Source: a virus
IMG/VR virus record: IMGVR_UViG_3300009610_000104
Location: 1 to 20,273 of that record
Reading direction: 5' to 3' (one strand)
Length of the DNA stretch: 20,273 bases
The notes under the pieces are model-generated. The model was not told the DNA's origin. It saw nothing but the letters and a program-made list of their open reading frames with translations, and did no database searches. Shown here piece after piece: positions 1 through 8,241 of the stretch. Made by a program: the position numbers and the translations under genes. Position 1 is the stretch's first letter; every line of letters starts with the position of its first letter.

Positions 1-1961
1 GTGGTAGTTGTCGTTGTGGTTGTTGTAGTAGTTGGATAGCCGCAACCCGTATTCGTTACTTCACATTCCGCATGGCCGAAAATTGCGGGGTATGTACAAG
101 GGCAATCGCTATCACAATCGTCAACAATCAATTCCCAAGACATACCTACAGCGTCCCAATCCCAAATGCAATCTTGGTCGCATGGATCGGCAGTTGTGGT
201 TGTTGTCGTTGTTGGTTCGCCCGTGGTTGTATAGCAATTTGCGCACGGGTCTAGGGTTGTAGTTGTAGGCGGCGCGGGAGTTGTTGCGGGAGCATGGCAA
301 CCCGGATACACTGGCGCGCAAATATCACCATCTTCGGATGGTGCAACACAAGTACAACCTACAACCCCTTGCCATTCGCAATTGTTATCAATCAAAATCC
401 ATTCCGACAAATCAGGAATCCACCAATAGATACAACTACCGGTACAAAATATGTCCGGTGGTGGTGGTTCTACTGTTGTTGTTGTAACGCATGGCGTACT
501 ATCGGTTGCACAATCAATACAAGGGGTTTCGGGCGGGGAGCATGGACAACCCGCGTTGCAACCGTTTCGCGTGCGATGCCAAGTTAATACACCCGTTCCG
601 AAGTTTGGCAAACATGCCCAATCGCAACCATCCGCACAACCCGGCGCAAGAGTTGTTGTATTGCAATCGCAAGTTGTCGTTGGTGCTGGCGTAGTTGTTG
701 GTTCGGTTGTTGATGTAGTAGTTGTAGTTGTGGTTGTTGGTTCGGTTGTTGTAGTGCAATCAACTACCGGTTCCGTTTCACCCGATGCGCAAAATGTGTA
801 TGTGCATTCCCCCGGAGTTGTTCCGCAGAAGTTGGGATAGACGCAAGTGCAATTTGGTTCCGGGGTTGTCGTTGTGGTTGTGGTAGTTGTTGTATTATCA
901 CAATCGCACGGGTCATACGTTGTTGTAGTTGTTGGTTCCGGTTCTCCCGTGGTTGTTGGTTCGCTAGTTGTCGTTGTTGTGGTAGTGGTTGTTGTAGTTG
1001 TCGTTGTTGTGGTGCTAGTTGTAGTATTACAATAATCCTCAACTAAATGCCAACTTCCGTCCCCGCTCCATAACCATTGACAATTGCCGGAACATGGCGG
1101 CAGCGTGGTTGTAGTTCCCGGTTCTCCCGTAGTAGTCGTACTATGCATGTTGTGTTGTATGCCATCATGCACTAGCAACCCAACTCCCAATGTCTCAACC
1201 GCTTCCACTACATCGCACAAACCATATTCGGTTTCCTTTGGATTCCAAACATCCATGTACCACGGTTCTAGGCGGTTGTTAGGATCGCGCGCGGTTTTTA
1301 ATTCGCCTATTGCATTACGAAATCGTACCGCAATCCTCCCCGTTCCTAGTGTTTTTGTTTCCTTGTCGTATGCTGTAATTTCTTCTGTTACGCAACCAAT
1401 CACGTTGACCGGTTCGCGCGTGCGCGTAACGAGAATTAAATCATCGTCATTTGGTTCGGATAGACATACTAAACCGTGTCTATCGCTAGATACTTCCCAA
1501 GTATCAAAATCAACTCCGCAACTATGGGTTACTTCTGGAATCAAACCGGCAGCAACTTTGATCGGTACGGGTTTAGAAAACCCTATGATTTCTACAATGC
1601 CTTTATTGTTTGCAGGAATACCGATGCTGCCGTTTGTAAGCAGTACAAGCGGACTACCAAAATAGGTATCAATTCCGATACGTTCCGCGACAACTCTTGC
1701 CGGTTCCGCAAATGCGGCAGTATCTTTGATACCAAAAATGGAGTATGGGGGAATTTCGGCAACGGTTTCTATTTCGATATAGTACGTTGCATGTTTTGTT
1801 TTCGTTCCTAGTGCGCTACCTATTTCATCAATTACCCCATCCGCTCCAATACTCTTTGCCTTACACGCGCGTATAATGGCGTTAAACATATCCAAAGGGA
1901 TTCTATCCCCTTCGGATAATTCAATTAGAGTTTCGGCGGTTTGTGGTAAATGATTTGGCAC
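1..1961 (-). CDS. Giant Thr/Cys-rich putative tail fibre or adhesin, C-terminus cut by window edge
   Basis: One frame stays open from a GTG at 1961 to the left edge (653 codons read, no stop). I checked every codon. The first ~275 residues are an ordinary mixed sequence, probably the domain that joins it to the tail. From about 1134 leftwards it becomes Thr-rich linkers (runs of 4 to 16 Thr, broken by Pro, Glu and Gly) alternating with Cys/Trp modules. Its place after tape measure and a distal tail gene is where siphoviruses carry host-recognition fibres, so a surface adhesin role is inferred; no known domain is recognised. The GTG overlaps the upstream stop as TAGTG and has no clear Shine-Dalgarno; an in-frame ATG at 1889 is an alternative. 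Thr is written with ACT, ACA, ACG and ACC mixed, which supports selection on the protein. The true length is unknown. Confidence 0.85.
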   Translation of the reverse strand, partial: MPNHLPQTAETLIELSEGDRIPLDMFNAIIRACKAKSIGADGVIDEIGSALGTKTKHATYYIEIETVAEIPPYSIFGIKDTAAFAEPARVVAERIGIDTYFGSPLVLLTNGSIGIPANNKGIVEIIGFSKPVPIKVAAGLIPEVTHSCGVDFDTWEVSSDRHGLVCLSEPNDDDLILVTRTREPVNVIGCVTEEITAYDKETKTLGTGRIAVRFRNAIGELKTARDPNNRLEPWYMDVWNPKETEYGLCDVVEAVETLGVGLLVHDGIQHNMHSTTTTGEPGTTTTLPPCSGNCQWLWSGDGSWHLVEDYCNTTTSTTTTTTTTTTTTTTTTSEPTTTGEPEPTTTTTYDPCDCDNTTTTTTTTTTPEPNCTCVYPNFCGTTPGECTYTFCASGETEPVVDCTTTTEPTTTTTTTTSTTEPTTTPAPTTTCDCNTTTLAPGCADGCDWACLPNFGTGVLTWHRTRNGCNAGCPCSPPETPCIDCATDSTPCVTTTTVEPPPPDIFCTGSCIYWWIPDLSEWILIDNNCEWQGVVGCTCVAPSEDGDICAPVYPGCHAPATTPAPPTTTTLDPCANCYTTTGEPTTTTTTTADPCDQDCIWDWDAVGMSWELIVDDCDSDCPCTYPAIFGHAECEVTNTGCGYPTTTTTTTTTT
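3..1136 (-). repeat. Poly-threonine linkers and Cys/Trp modules inside the fibre gene
   Basis: Two half-modules recur. The first has the form C-x(2,3)-C-x-W-x-W ... W-x-L-(I/V)-x-(D/N)-x-C and is seen at about 1029-1094, 380-446 and 115-182, with a diverged copy at 540-638. The second has the form C-x-C-x-(Y/A)-P ... G ... C ... C and follows the first at about 300-365 and 45-110, and occurs alone near 790-855. Linkers between them are nearly pure Thr; the longest unbroken run is 16 Thr at 966-1013. The even number and regular spacing of Cys suggest disulfide-stabilised knots on extended stalks, which is inference. Confidence 0.8.
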
Positions 1962-2722
1962 TAGAACAAAATGCTAGAGAAATCACCCGGCGGATAATTC
2001 TTATACTCGCCAGCGGGATCGCGCAAAAAGATTTTTTCCCATGCTTGGGATTTCGCACGCCAGTATTTATTCCATCCCTGCGGTTTGTACGAAAACTTTA
2101 GGGCTAATGTCCACCCTTCGCTGCCGTTGGTGCGAATGATTCGGTTGAGTTGCGGCGGTTGATATAGTAAGGTTTCCTCATCAAACGTGAAACCTAGCAA
2201 CCCCGATACATAGGCAGTATCGTTGACTTGACCGATTGCCGTTAGAACGGCAGCGGGCATTGATGAAAGATTGTAAAGCGTGCGAACTAAGTTAAGCGAT
2301 TTGTATTGCCGTCCCGGCGCTTCACCTTCTAGCAATGCATCGCCATCCGCTGCCGCCCATGCAAACCGTTTGTAATCTTGCGTTATAAACTCAACATTCG
2401 GTTCCAAAGATTCGGATATTAAATCTTTGATTCGATGCGAGTAAGCAACAGTTACTAGCGCATGGTCATAGACTAACTGTTGACCATCGGTTGCCCCGCA
2501 CTCTCCCCCGCTTCGTATAGAAGCGTTGACCGCTTGCGGCGGGGAAGCAAAACCAGTACCCGGATAGACGCGCGGAGTACTTAGCAAGTCTGCCACAAGG
2601 GAAAAACGGTCATTCCAAGCGCAGCGGAGCGTAACCCCTGCGCTCATTCCGGTTTCAATGTCGAAACCTTCGGAAACTGTATTATGTTCTTCCGAACATG
2701 CAACAGCGGAGTAAGTACCCAT
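1961..2722 (-). CDS. Putative distal tail protein, function not recognised
   Basis: 253 residues with an ATG start 4 bases after the tape measure stop, preceded by AGGTAG at close spacing, so it is probably translationally coupled. I recognise no family. The protein is mixed alpha/beta in character, rich in aromatic residues, with no signal peptide or membrane segment, and has a few Cys in its N-terminal third (residues ~9-75). The gene between the tape measure and the fibre in siphoviruses commonly codes for the distal tail or hub protein that joins tube to fibre, so that is the likeliest role, from position only. Its stop overlaps the GTG of the fibre gene. Confidence 0.7.
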   Translation of the reverse strand: MGTYSAVACSEEHNTVSEGFDIETGMSAGVTLRCAWNDRFSLVADLLSTPRVYPGTGFASPPQAVNASIRSGGECGATDGQQLVYDHALVTVAYSHRIKDLISESLEPNVEFITQDYKRFAWAAADGDALLEGEAPGRQYKSLNLVRTLYNLSSMPAAVLTAIGQVNDTAYVSGLLGFTFDEETLLYQPPQLNRIIRTNGSEGWTLALKFSYKPQGWNKYWRAKSQAWEKIFLRDPAGEYKNYPPGDFSSILF

Positions 2723-2726
2723 TTAA

Positions 2727-4451
2727 CTACCTATGCAATGTGCCTACGGTTTCGATTGTTTCGGCGGTTTCTTCCGTTGCCTTAACAGTCTTATCCGCCA
2801 AGCTAATATGGTCTTTGGTAGTATGTACCAACTCGCCTAGCAACTTGTTATTTTCCGCCGCTAGTTCGTTAGCTTTTACAGCTAACTTAATTGGATCATT
2901 GTGAGTTGATGCAGCGGCGGCAGCAATACGCTTATTGAGGGAATCCAAATCCTCAAATGTTGCTTGCTGTCCCTTATCCTCTTTTTCTTTTTTCGCTGCC
3001 TTTGCCTTTTTCCCCTTTGTATCATCCTTCGTTGTGAATGCGTCCGGGTCAAATTCATCGCTTGCCGTATTGGTCAAGTCAATATCTTTTTCACCCTTGC
3101 GGAATAAGTCTAACAATGCTTTTTTGTTAGCGGCGAAATCTTCCGCAAATTTGCCGGTTAGTTTTAGAGTAAGCGCGGCAACTTTGGATTGTAAATCTTT
3201 TTCTAGTTCGGTTGGGATGCGCTCCGCAATTTCGGGTAACTCATCCATCGTTAATTGGAAACCTTCCAACAACGATGTAAACTTGAAATCAAATCCCCTG
3301 CCTTGCAACGCATCTTTGACGGCAACAACAAAATCCATAATGTTTTTGCCCATATTGGTTAAGATGGTTGCTTGAAACTGTTGCAAGTCAAACCATACCT
3401 TTAACCAATTATCACCAAACCAACTTAGATATTGCGGCAGCGCTTCCGTCAACCAATGTCGCAACATCTCAAAATTTGACACGGTTTGCAATGCCCATGT
3501 ATTGATCGCAAGCAAACCAACATCAACGAAATTTTCAATGACTAATTGCAATCCCGTGAATGCTGCAATTCCGGCATCTAGCATAAAATCAAAGAATGGT
3601 TGCAACTGTTGCATCATTGATTTAACTCCCGTTATCATCATGCTAGACCATGATGCAATAACCGGAATTAGATTTTCAATGACGGTAGCTAAACCATCCA
3701 TCATTGGGGATAGCTCTTGCAACCACGGTATCAACATTTCGCCAATTGATTCTGAAATATCCCCGAAACGGTTTTTCAGAATTTCCATTTGGCCGCTAAA
3801 TGTCCCGCCGATTTTTTCCGCCGCTCCCCCGAATTCGGATTGCAACTCTTTCAAGATAACACGCTGCGCGCCCATAACGTCGCCAGATTTAATTAGCGCG
3901 TTAATCATTTCCTCTTGTTGTTCCGTAAAGGATACGCCAGCGCGGGAAAGCGCGGTCATTCCTTTTAACGGATCATTGAGCGCTTTAGCAACTTGCATAG
4001 ATGCGCCGGATAAGTCTGTACCCATTACAGTTGCCATATCCTGCGCTGCTTTAGTTGCCTCAATAAAAATATCCCCCCGGATATTCTTAAAGGTTGCAAT
4101 GATTGCCATTGCCTCTTGCGTAGTTTCACTCTCAAATTTTGTTACGCTTTGCAACTGGTCTGCTAGTCCAACCAATTGTTCTGTAGTGAAACCGGCGGCG
4201 CGTCCCGTTGCTGTCATAACCGCATCTAGTTTCGCGGTTGATTCCTGCGCCGCTGCCGCTGCCTCAACAAAGGATTTGCCCCAATCAAAGACGGCGCGGA
4301 CAGACATAACCGCGCCGATGGTAGCACCAATAGCAGCAAACGCGCCCATGATTTTGCTACCGAATCCTTTAATCATGGATTCGGAACCACCTAGCGCATC
4401 CTTTAGGTTATCGTTCCTGCCTTTAATGTCGATGGTTACAGCGTTGCTCAT
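2727..4451 (-). CDS. Tail tape measure protein
   Basis: 574 residues. The N-terminal third has the family look: an early Ala/Gly-rich hydrophobic stretch (residues ~30-50), then a conserved-type region with alternating helices and an Ala/Gly/Phe-rich section around residues 75-250 typical of phage tape measure proteins. Several hydrophobic stretches follow at ~260-330, then a Lys/Glu/Asp-rich section (~460-500) and a terminal coiled coil-like segment. Such proteins fill the tail tube, fix its length and help DNA entry. At about 0.15 nm per residue, the known rule for this family, 574 residues would span roughly 85 nm of tail. The start ATG overlaps the stop of the upstream chaperone extension (ATGA). 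Length is on the short side for the family. Confidence 0.9.
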   Translation of the reverse strand: MSNAVTIDIKGRNDNLKDALGGSESMIKGFGSKIMGAFAAIGATIGAVMSVRAVFDWGKSFVEAAAAAQESTAKLDAVMTATGRAAGFTTEQLVGLADQLQSVTKFESETTQEAMAIIATFKNIRGDIFIEATKAAQDMATVMGTDLSGASMQVAKALNDPLKGMTALSRAGVSFTEQQEEMINALIKSGDVMGAQRVILKELQSEFGGAAEKIGGTFSGQMEILKNRFGDISESIGEMLIPWLQELSPMMDGLATVIENLIPVIASWSSMMITGVKSMMQQLQPFFDFMLDAGIAAFTGLQLVIENFVDVGLLAINTWALQTVSNFEMLRHWLTEALPQYLSWFGDNWLKVWFDLQQFQATILTNMGKNIMDFVVAVKDALQGRGFDFKFTSLLEGFQLTMDELPEIAERIPTELEKDLQSKVAALTLKLTGKFAEDFAANKKALLDLFRKGEKDIDLTNTASDEFDPDAFTTKDDTKGKKAKAAKKEKEDKGQQATFEDLDSLNKRIAAAAASTHNDPIKLAVKANELAAENNKLLGELVHTTKDHISLADKTVKATEETAETIETVGTLHR

Positions 4452-4681
4452 TCGTTATTCCTCTCCGCTAACCAACGCTTGTAATCCTCATCGGAAGCAA
4501 ACGTAATTGTTTTGCCGTCTGTTTCATCTTTCGACAAAGCAATCAGTTGCTCTAAGGGTGACATACTCGCAATGGTTGCGAATGACCACCCGTACGCGCG
4601 GGCGAGTGCGCGATATACCGTTATTTTTGACGGTGCGCTGCGTTTCTTCTCTTTCGATTTTTGCCCCCTTTTTTCCCGCTG
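4448..4681 (-). CDS. Tail chaperone C-terminal extension, reached by -1 frameshift (gpT-like)
   Basis: A 77-codon open frame lying -1 to the upstream chaperone gene. It opens just after a TAA at 4682-4684, overlaps the last 20 codons of the upstream gene and ends in a TGA that overlaps the tape measure ATG. It has no usable start near its beginning; the first in-frame ATG leaves only ~40 residues. The C-terminal half (Tyr/Trp-rich, with a motif resembling short chaperone T domains ending in a basic-acidic helix) looks like real protein. In lambda and many other siphoviruses the gene before the tape measure makes a second, longer product by ribosomal frameshift; position, frame and overlap all match that arrangement. 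It would be made only as a fusion. Confidence 0.75.
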   Translation of the reverse strand, partial: QREKRGQKSKEKKRSAPSKITVYRALARAYGWSFATIASMSPLEQLIALSKDETDGKTITFASDEDYKRWLAERNNE

Positions 4682-5109
4682 TTAGCGGGTAGGTTTGCCG
4701 TATCGGGCATGTTGAGAGTCTTGAAAACCCGGTTACATTCTTCTATGTTTTCCGGGTCTAACAACAATTGATGCAATGTTTCTTCGGAAACGTGCGGATG
4801 ATTCGTTTTGATTGTTTGCCAAATCAAACGGGTCATACCCTCAACTGTTGCCAGTATCCGCGCGCCCGTACCCGTGAAAGCGGATAGCGTGGCGGCAGTA
4901 CGGAAAGCAATGTCTAGCGATTCCTCCCGCTCCCGTTGCGTGGTCTGCGGGGTGAATGAGGATTTAACCGTATGAATATATTGGTTGCGTACCCATATAT
5001 CCAATTCGGTAATATCCGTATCGCTCAACCGGGATGCTGCAAACTTATGTTTGCCAAGATGCAACGGATGAGTTGCACCGGTTATTCTTTCCTCATTGCG
5101 AAGTATCAT
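4621..5109 (-). CDS. Tail assembly chaperone (gpG-like)
   Basis: 162 residues, soluble and mostly helical, ending in a Lys/Arg-rich tail that begins at the homopolymer run. It sits between the tail tube gene and the tape measure gene, the fixed position of the lambda G gene and its relatives, and its end overlaps an open -1 frame. The product would bind the tape measure during tail assembly and be absent from mature tails. The ATG has AGGA about 10 bases upstream. Sequence similarity is not obvious, so the call rests on order, length and the frameshift arrangement. Confidence 0.75.
   Translation of the reverse strand: MILRNEERITGATHPLHLGKHKFAASRLSDTDITELDIWVRNQYIHTVKSSFTPQTTQREREESLDIAFRTAATLSAFTGTGARILATVEGMTRLIWQTIKTNHPHVSEETLHQLLLDPENIEECNRVFKTLNMPDTANLPANSGKKGGKNRKRRNAAHRQK
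4663..4677 (-). promoter_or_regulatory. Candidate -1 ribosomal frameshift site
   Basis: The minus strand reads GGG AAA AAA GGG GGC in the chaperone frame, lying inside the overlap of the two frames. It is a run of homopolymers able to allow a one-base slip, but the phase is not the canonical X XXY YYZ heptamer. A second possible site is the AAA directly before the zero-frame TAA at 4621-4623, where a single tRNA could re-pair perfectly one base back. I cannot tell which is used. Confidence 0.5.
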
Positions 5110-5139
5110 TTTGCGGCGAATCCTACTAAAGAGAACGGA

Positions 5140-5976
5140 TTAACCCCACCATGCGGACATTGCGCCCGGTAGGGTAATGCTACCCAAATTCCCGCCAACG
5201 TGACCGTTCATTTCCATATTTACAGTACGTTGGATGATTGCTCCCGTTTCAATGTCAACGGTAATGTTGGTAAAGTTTCGTACCTTACCCCATACCAATT
5301 CCCAATAATCGGTATCGTCAATCCACAACCGGAGTTGCAAATCGTCCCCCTTATCAAATGCGTATGCACCCCGGATTACATCTTGTTGGACAATCGCCAA
5401 CGTCCAATCAAGATTACCCTTTTTGCGACCCGTGTTGCAACCAGTTGAGGAATTGACGTAAGCAAGGTTTTCGCTTGTGAGAGTAAGCGAAGCGGAAAGC
5501 AAATCTGTCATTTCCGCCCATGCCATGCCATCCGTCGAATACTCAATTTTGGTTCCGCAGACTTCCGGTACAGTTGGATCGGTCGCATCCGTAACCGCCG
5601 CGCCGCTTGCCCAAGTCAAACCCAAATGACCGGAGAAGTTGATTGTATGATTGATGATTTCCCCGTTTTGCCAATTCCAATTGATGTTGAGGGAATCAAC
5701 AATTGCGTTGCCGCTTGCCCGTTCGCCCGCGCCTGATACATCATCATTAGGCGCGGTGTAACCGATGAAAGCAAATATATCACCGGGTAAAACTACGGGG
5801 GAATGTCCGTAACCTTGAAACGTACCGTTCCAAGAGTTGATACCGTTGCGCCGCGCCGCTCCCTTTGCGGTATTGCTGGCGACGAATTTTTGAGGGGTCA
5901 TTTCATCAACAATCGTCCAATTACGAATTGTTGATTGACCATTGACAACGCCATGTTTGCCGGAACGAATAGACAT
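5140..5976 (-). CDS. Major tail tube protein with two related halves
   Basis: 278 residues, beta-rich. The two halves (about residues 3-125 and 139-262) follow the same pattern: a Trp-containing strand after a basic Gly/Asn-rich loop, then a Gly-Asp turn before a hydrophobic strand, then a final strand pair built around Asn/Glu-Gly-x-Ile-Ile and ending in an Asn/Ser-Gly-His turn. This suggests a fused double tube domain. Tail tube proteins stack as hexameric rings around the tape measure; a double domain would do so as trimers, as known for phage T5 pb6. ATG follows the upstream stop immediately, with GGAG nine bases before it. Location between the completion protein and the chaperone supports the call. 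Confidence 0.75.
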   Translation of the reverse strand: MSIRSGKHGVVNGQSTIRNWTIVDEMTPQKFVASNTAKGAARRNGINSWNGTFQGYGHSPVVLPGDIFAFIGYTAPNDDVSGAGERASGNAIVDSLNINWNWQNGEIINHTINFSGHLGLTWASGAAVTDATDPTVPEVCGTKIEYSTDGMAWAEMTDLLSASLTLTSENLAYVNSSTGCNTGRKKGNLDWTLAIVQQDVIRGAYAFDKGDDLQLRLWIDDTDYWELVWGKVRNFTNITVDIETGAIIQRTVNMEMNGHVGGNLGSITLPGAMSAWWG

Positions 5977-6501
5977 TTAGGGTGACTCCGAAAAAACTAG
6001 GTTAGTTGTCTTAAAGTGCATTTCGATTTCAAGGTTAAACACACTTGTCCAACCCTTGATTTGTCGATTGCGGTTAGGGTCGCTTTCCCCGGATGCTAGG
6101 TCTAGTATATGTACCCGCTTAACAAAGGTTTCCCCTTTCCAAGTTAAAGCGCCTAGACCGGTTTTCCATTGGCGAAGATTGCATAATACAATCCAATTCA
6201 ACACTTGCGCGAATTCATTTACGCGCCAATCGCCAGTGTTGATTACAAACATCCAACGGGAAACAACCTTAGTTGATGAGGATGAATCAAATAGGTTGAT
6301 TGCCGCGCCACCAAATGCAACAGCGAATTCGGGTAGGTCTGCGGTTGCAACGATTTGTTTGATTGGGTTGTTATCGGTGGTGCTGTCATACTTAACCCGA
6401 TTTGCAGGAGGGATACGATCAGTAAATTGCGTATCCGCTTCTAGCAATGTCCAAAGTTGTTCTAAAACTTTGGTAAACGGGTTAGGATATGTTGCGGCCA
6501 T
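5977..6501 (-). CDS. Probable tail terminator / minor tail protein
   Basis: 174 residues, soluble. The N-terminal helix followed by mixed strands, with a strong hydrophobic strand around residues 80-110 and a final beta strand before the C-terminus, fits the small alpha/beta proteins that cap the tail tube in siphoviruses, but I cannot show homology. It sits between the gpG-like completion protein and the tube gene, the usual slot of the tail terminator. Its ATG overlaps the upstream stop as TAATG, so translation is probably coupled. Confidence 0.6.
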   Translation of the reverse strand: MAATYPNPFTKVLEQLWTLLEADTQFTDRIPPANRVKYDSTTDNNPIKQIVATADLPEFAVAFGGAAINLFDSSSSTKVVSRWMFVINTGDWRVNEFAQVLNWIVLCNLRQWKTGLGALTWKGETFVKRVHILDLASGESDPNRNRQIKGWTSVFNLEIEMHFKTTNLVFSESP

Positions 6502-7067
6502 TACTTTATTTCGTCGCCTAGTTGCTTTAACGCTTTTTCCATATCGTTCGCCATTGCGGTAACGACATTAGCAAGCGGTGCAACTATGATTTCTCGTTTT
6601 GGTAAATGTCCTGCGCCGTCGTTGTGAAAACTGGCAATATCTGCAATGGTAGCGTTGCCGCCGCTGCCGTGTTTATGGGGGCCACCGAAACCAACACGAA
6701 TACCAAACGGGATATGCTCTTGTAATGCGCCGGGTTTGCCGCTGAATACGGGAGCAAGCACCGCAAACAAAATTCCCATATCTCGCAATATGCTTGCCTT
6801 GACCGCCTCAACTGTCCCCTTTCCTTTTGGTCGCTTTCCTTTCCTGCGCCTTGCTAATGTTGACGCTGCTAGTTGCGGCCAATCCCCGCCACCCTTAGAA
6901 AATTTATCAAACCGCTCTTGTACGAATGATCTATACCGTACTCCCCATTGTTTGATTGCTTTTTCTACTGGTCCGGTACGTTGATTATTTAATTCGGCAT
7001 CAACTCTTGCCCAGAATTGATGTAACCCGGATAAATCAACATCAACGCTAATTTCCGGGGTTGCCAT
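6501..7067 (-). CDS. Mu gpG-like virion morphogenesis / tail completion protein
   Basis: 188 residues from an ATG at 7067. Features of the phage virion morphogenesis family are visible: an N-terminal helix, a Trp-Pro-x-Leu segment followed by Thr and an Arg/Lys-rich stretch (residues ~70-90), an Ile-Leu-x-Asp-x-Gly segment, and a late His-x(2)-Gly ... Leu-Pro-x-Arg-x-(I/V) motif that is typical of this family. Such proteins join head and tail or complete tail assembly. A longer frame starting with TTG at 7103 exists, but it would begin inside the terminator hairpin. There is no Shine-Dalgarno before the ATG, which lies only 14 bases after the hairpin's T run. Confidence 0.75.
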   Translation of the reverse strand: MATPEISVDVDLSGLHQFWARVDAELNNQRTGPVEKAIKQWGVRYRSFVQERFDKFSKGGGDWPQLAASTLARRRKGKRPKGKGTVEAVKASILRDMGILFAVLAPVFSGKPGALQEHIPFGIRVGFGGPHKHGSGGNATIADIASFHNDGAGHLPKREIIVAPLANVVTAMANDMEKALKQLGDEIK

Positions 7068-7080
7068 TGATACGCTAGGA

Positions 7081-7124
7081 AAACAAAAACACCCGCGCCC
7101 CACAAATCATTTGCGAAGCGCGGG
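7081..7124 (-). terminator. Intrinsic terminator after the capsid gene
   Basis: A 7-bp GC stem (7092-7098 with 7118-7124) with a further small AT stem in its loop is followed on the minus strand by TGTTTTTGTTT. It lies 46 bases after the major capsid stop and 14 bases before the next ATG, so it probably lowers expression of the tail genes relative to capsid. Confidence 0.75.
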
Positions 7125-7169
7125 CGATTGCATTGCCGTACCCCGCTCAATCAATGTTCCCTTCGCCGC

Positions 7170-8156
7170 TTAGGAACCCTTGACAAGAGCGCCGGGACGG
7201 GTGCAAATAAGCAGCGGATTGCTTTGCGAGTGCATTGCAATTCCCGTCCCCATTGGCAACGGTTCCTGTTTTGCATAAACAGGCTTGCCAACCGTGTTGA
7301 CGGTTTCGATAAAGTTGGCGGGCGCGTAATGCTCCAAAAACAAATCGGGTACGCCAACCGGAAAGAAACGGCAAGTATCGGCAGGGATGAAATCGACCGT
7401 ACCAACTTTGCCGCGATAGTTTTCCCAGATAATATCCGAGAATGCAAAACCGCTGCGCTGTTGAGTACGCGCGAAACTGTTTTCCTGATGCCGCTCAAAA
7501 GCGCGGACAACGGATTCATGCGCGATGAATGAATCCCAAAAATCATTTCCACAAATCGCGTGGATATGATCGTAAGGGGTAGCGCCCAGCGCTTCCTCAA
7601 CCACCCGAATTACTTCGGTCGATTTGGTTTTCATATCCTGCGCGCCTGCGGTGAAATCGAAATTCACCGTATTTTCCGTAATGGAAAATTCGGTAAACAG
7701 ATTGCGCAGAACGGTTGAACCATCGGCATCCAACACGATTCCGCGAATCGCGCCAATGCGGTGATACTCAACCGTTACTTCCAACGATTGGCGCATCGTT
7801 GCCAACATTTCGTTGACAACATCCGCGATGGTTTCGGTAGCATCTTCGCTACCGAAAGCGCGGATGCCTTGTACATCATCCGCTAAAATCTGGTCATTCA
7901 CGGGCAAATGGTTTGCCTTGAATGGCCGCGCTTCACGCGATGCGCGCGTATTGAGCGTTGTTTGTACGCCGCGCGGCTTATCGGGAATCAACGACAACTT
8001 GCCGTGTTGTTCCTCAATAAGTGCAACGGTTTTGGTAATTCCGATGCGACGAAAAAGACCCATCGCACCCAATCGACCGGGTTTGTACGGCAACTTATTC
8101 ATCGCTGCCGTAAGGGAAAGCGAATCAAACGCGCTTCCCGTGAAAACATTCAACAT
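7170..8156 (-). CDS. Major capsid protein, lambda gpE-like
   Basis: 328 residues. The N-terminus (Phe, Ser-Leu-x-x-Ala then a short helix and a Gly-rich turn), the central stretch around Arg-Pro-Phe and Asp-Asp-x-Gln, and the pattern of a Gln/Arg-rich long helix, a middle domain around 'Gly-Asn-Asp-Phe' and a C-terminal aromatic-Pro segment match the phage major capsid protein E family of HK97 fold. It forms the icosahedral shell. An ATG at 8162 lies only 2 bases after GGAG, while the ATG at 8156 has GGAG 8 bases away, so I chose 8156. It follows the decoration gene, as in lambda (D then E). Confidence 0.9.
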   Translation of the reverse strand: MLNVFTGSAFDSLSLTAAMNKLPYKPGRLGAMGLFRRIGITKTVALIEEQHGKLSLIPDKPRGVQTTLNTRASREARPFKANHLPVNDQILADDVQGIRAFGSEDATETIADVVNEMLATMRQSLEVTVEYHRIGAIRGIVLDADGSTVLRNLFTEFSITENTVNFDFTAGAQDMKTKSTEVIRVVEEALGATPYDHIHAICGNDFWDSFIAHESVVRAFERHQENSFARTQQRSGFAFSDIIWENYRGKVGTVDFIPADTCRFFPVGVPDLFLEHYAPANFIETVNTVGKPVYAKQEPLPMGTGIAMHSQSNPLLICTRPGALVKGS

Positions 8157-8241
8157 TGTCATAGCTCCAAAAGGGATATTGTTTGCGTTTCGCTTTCACT
8201 TCTACCCGGTTGATTTGTTGCCGCTCTATCGTACGCGCCGA

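Noticed and set aside
451-1035. Plus-strand frames rich in poly-valine
   Set aside because: They are the reverse complement of the poly-Thr coding tracts on the minus strand; the minus frame is open for 653 codons and all neighbours are on the minus strand.
1-1136. CRISPR-like or satellite repeat
   Set aside because: The repeats are irregular GTN triplets with no constant-length repeat and spacer structure, and they are fully explained as coding sequence.
3502-4506. Plus-strand open frame of 334 codons
   Set aside because: Antisense to the tape measure gene; composition mirrors it, with no ribosome site or family features.
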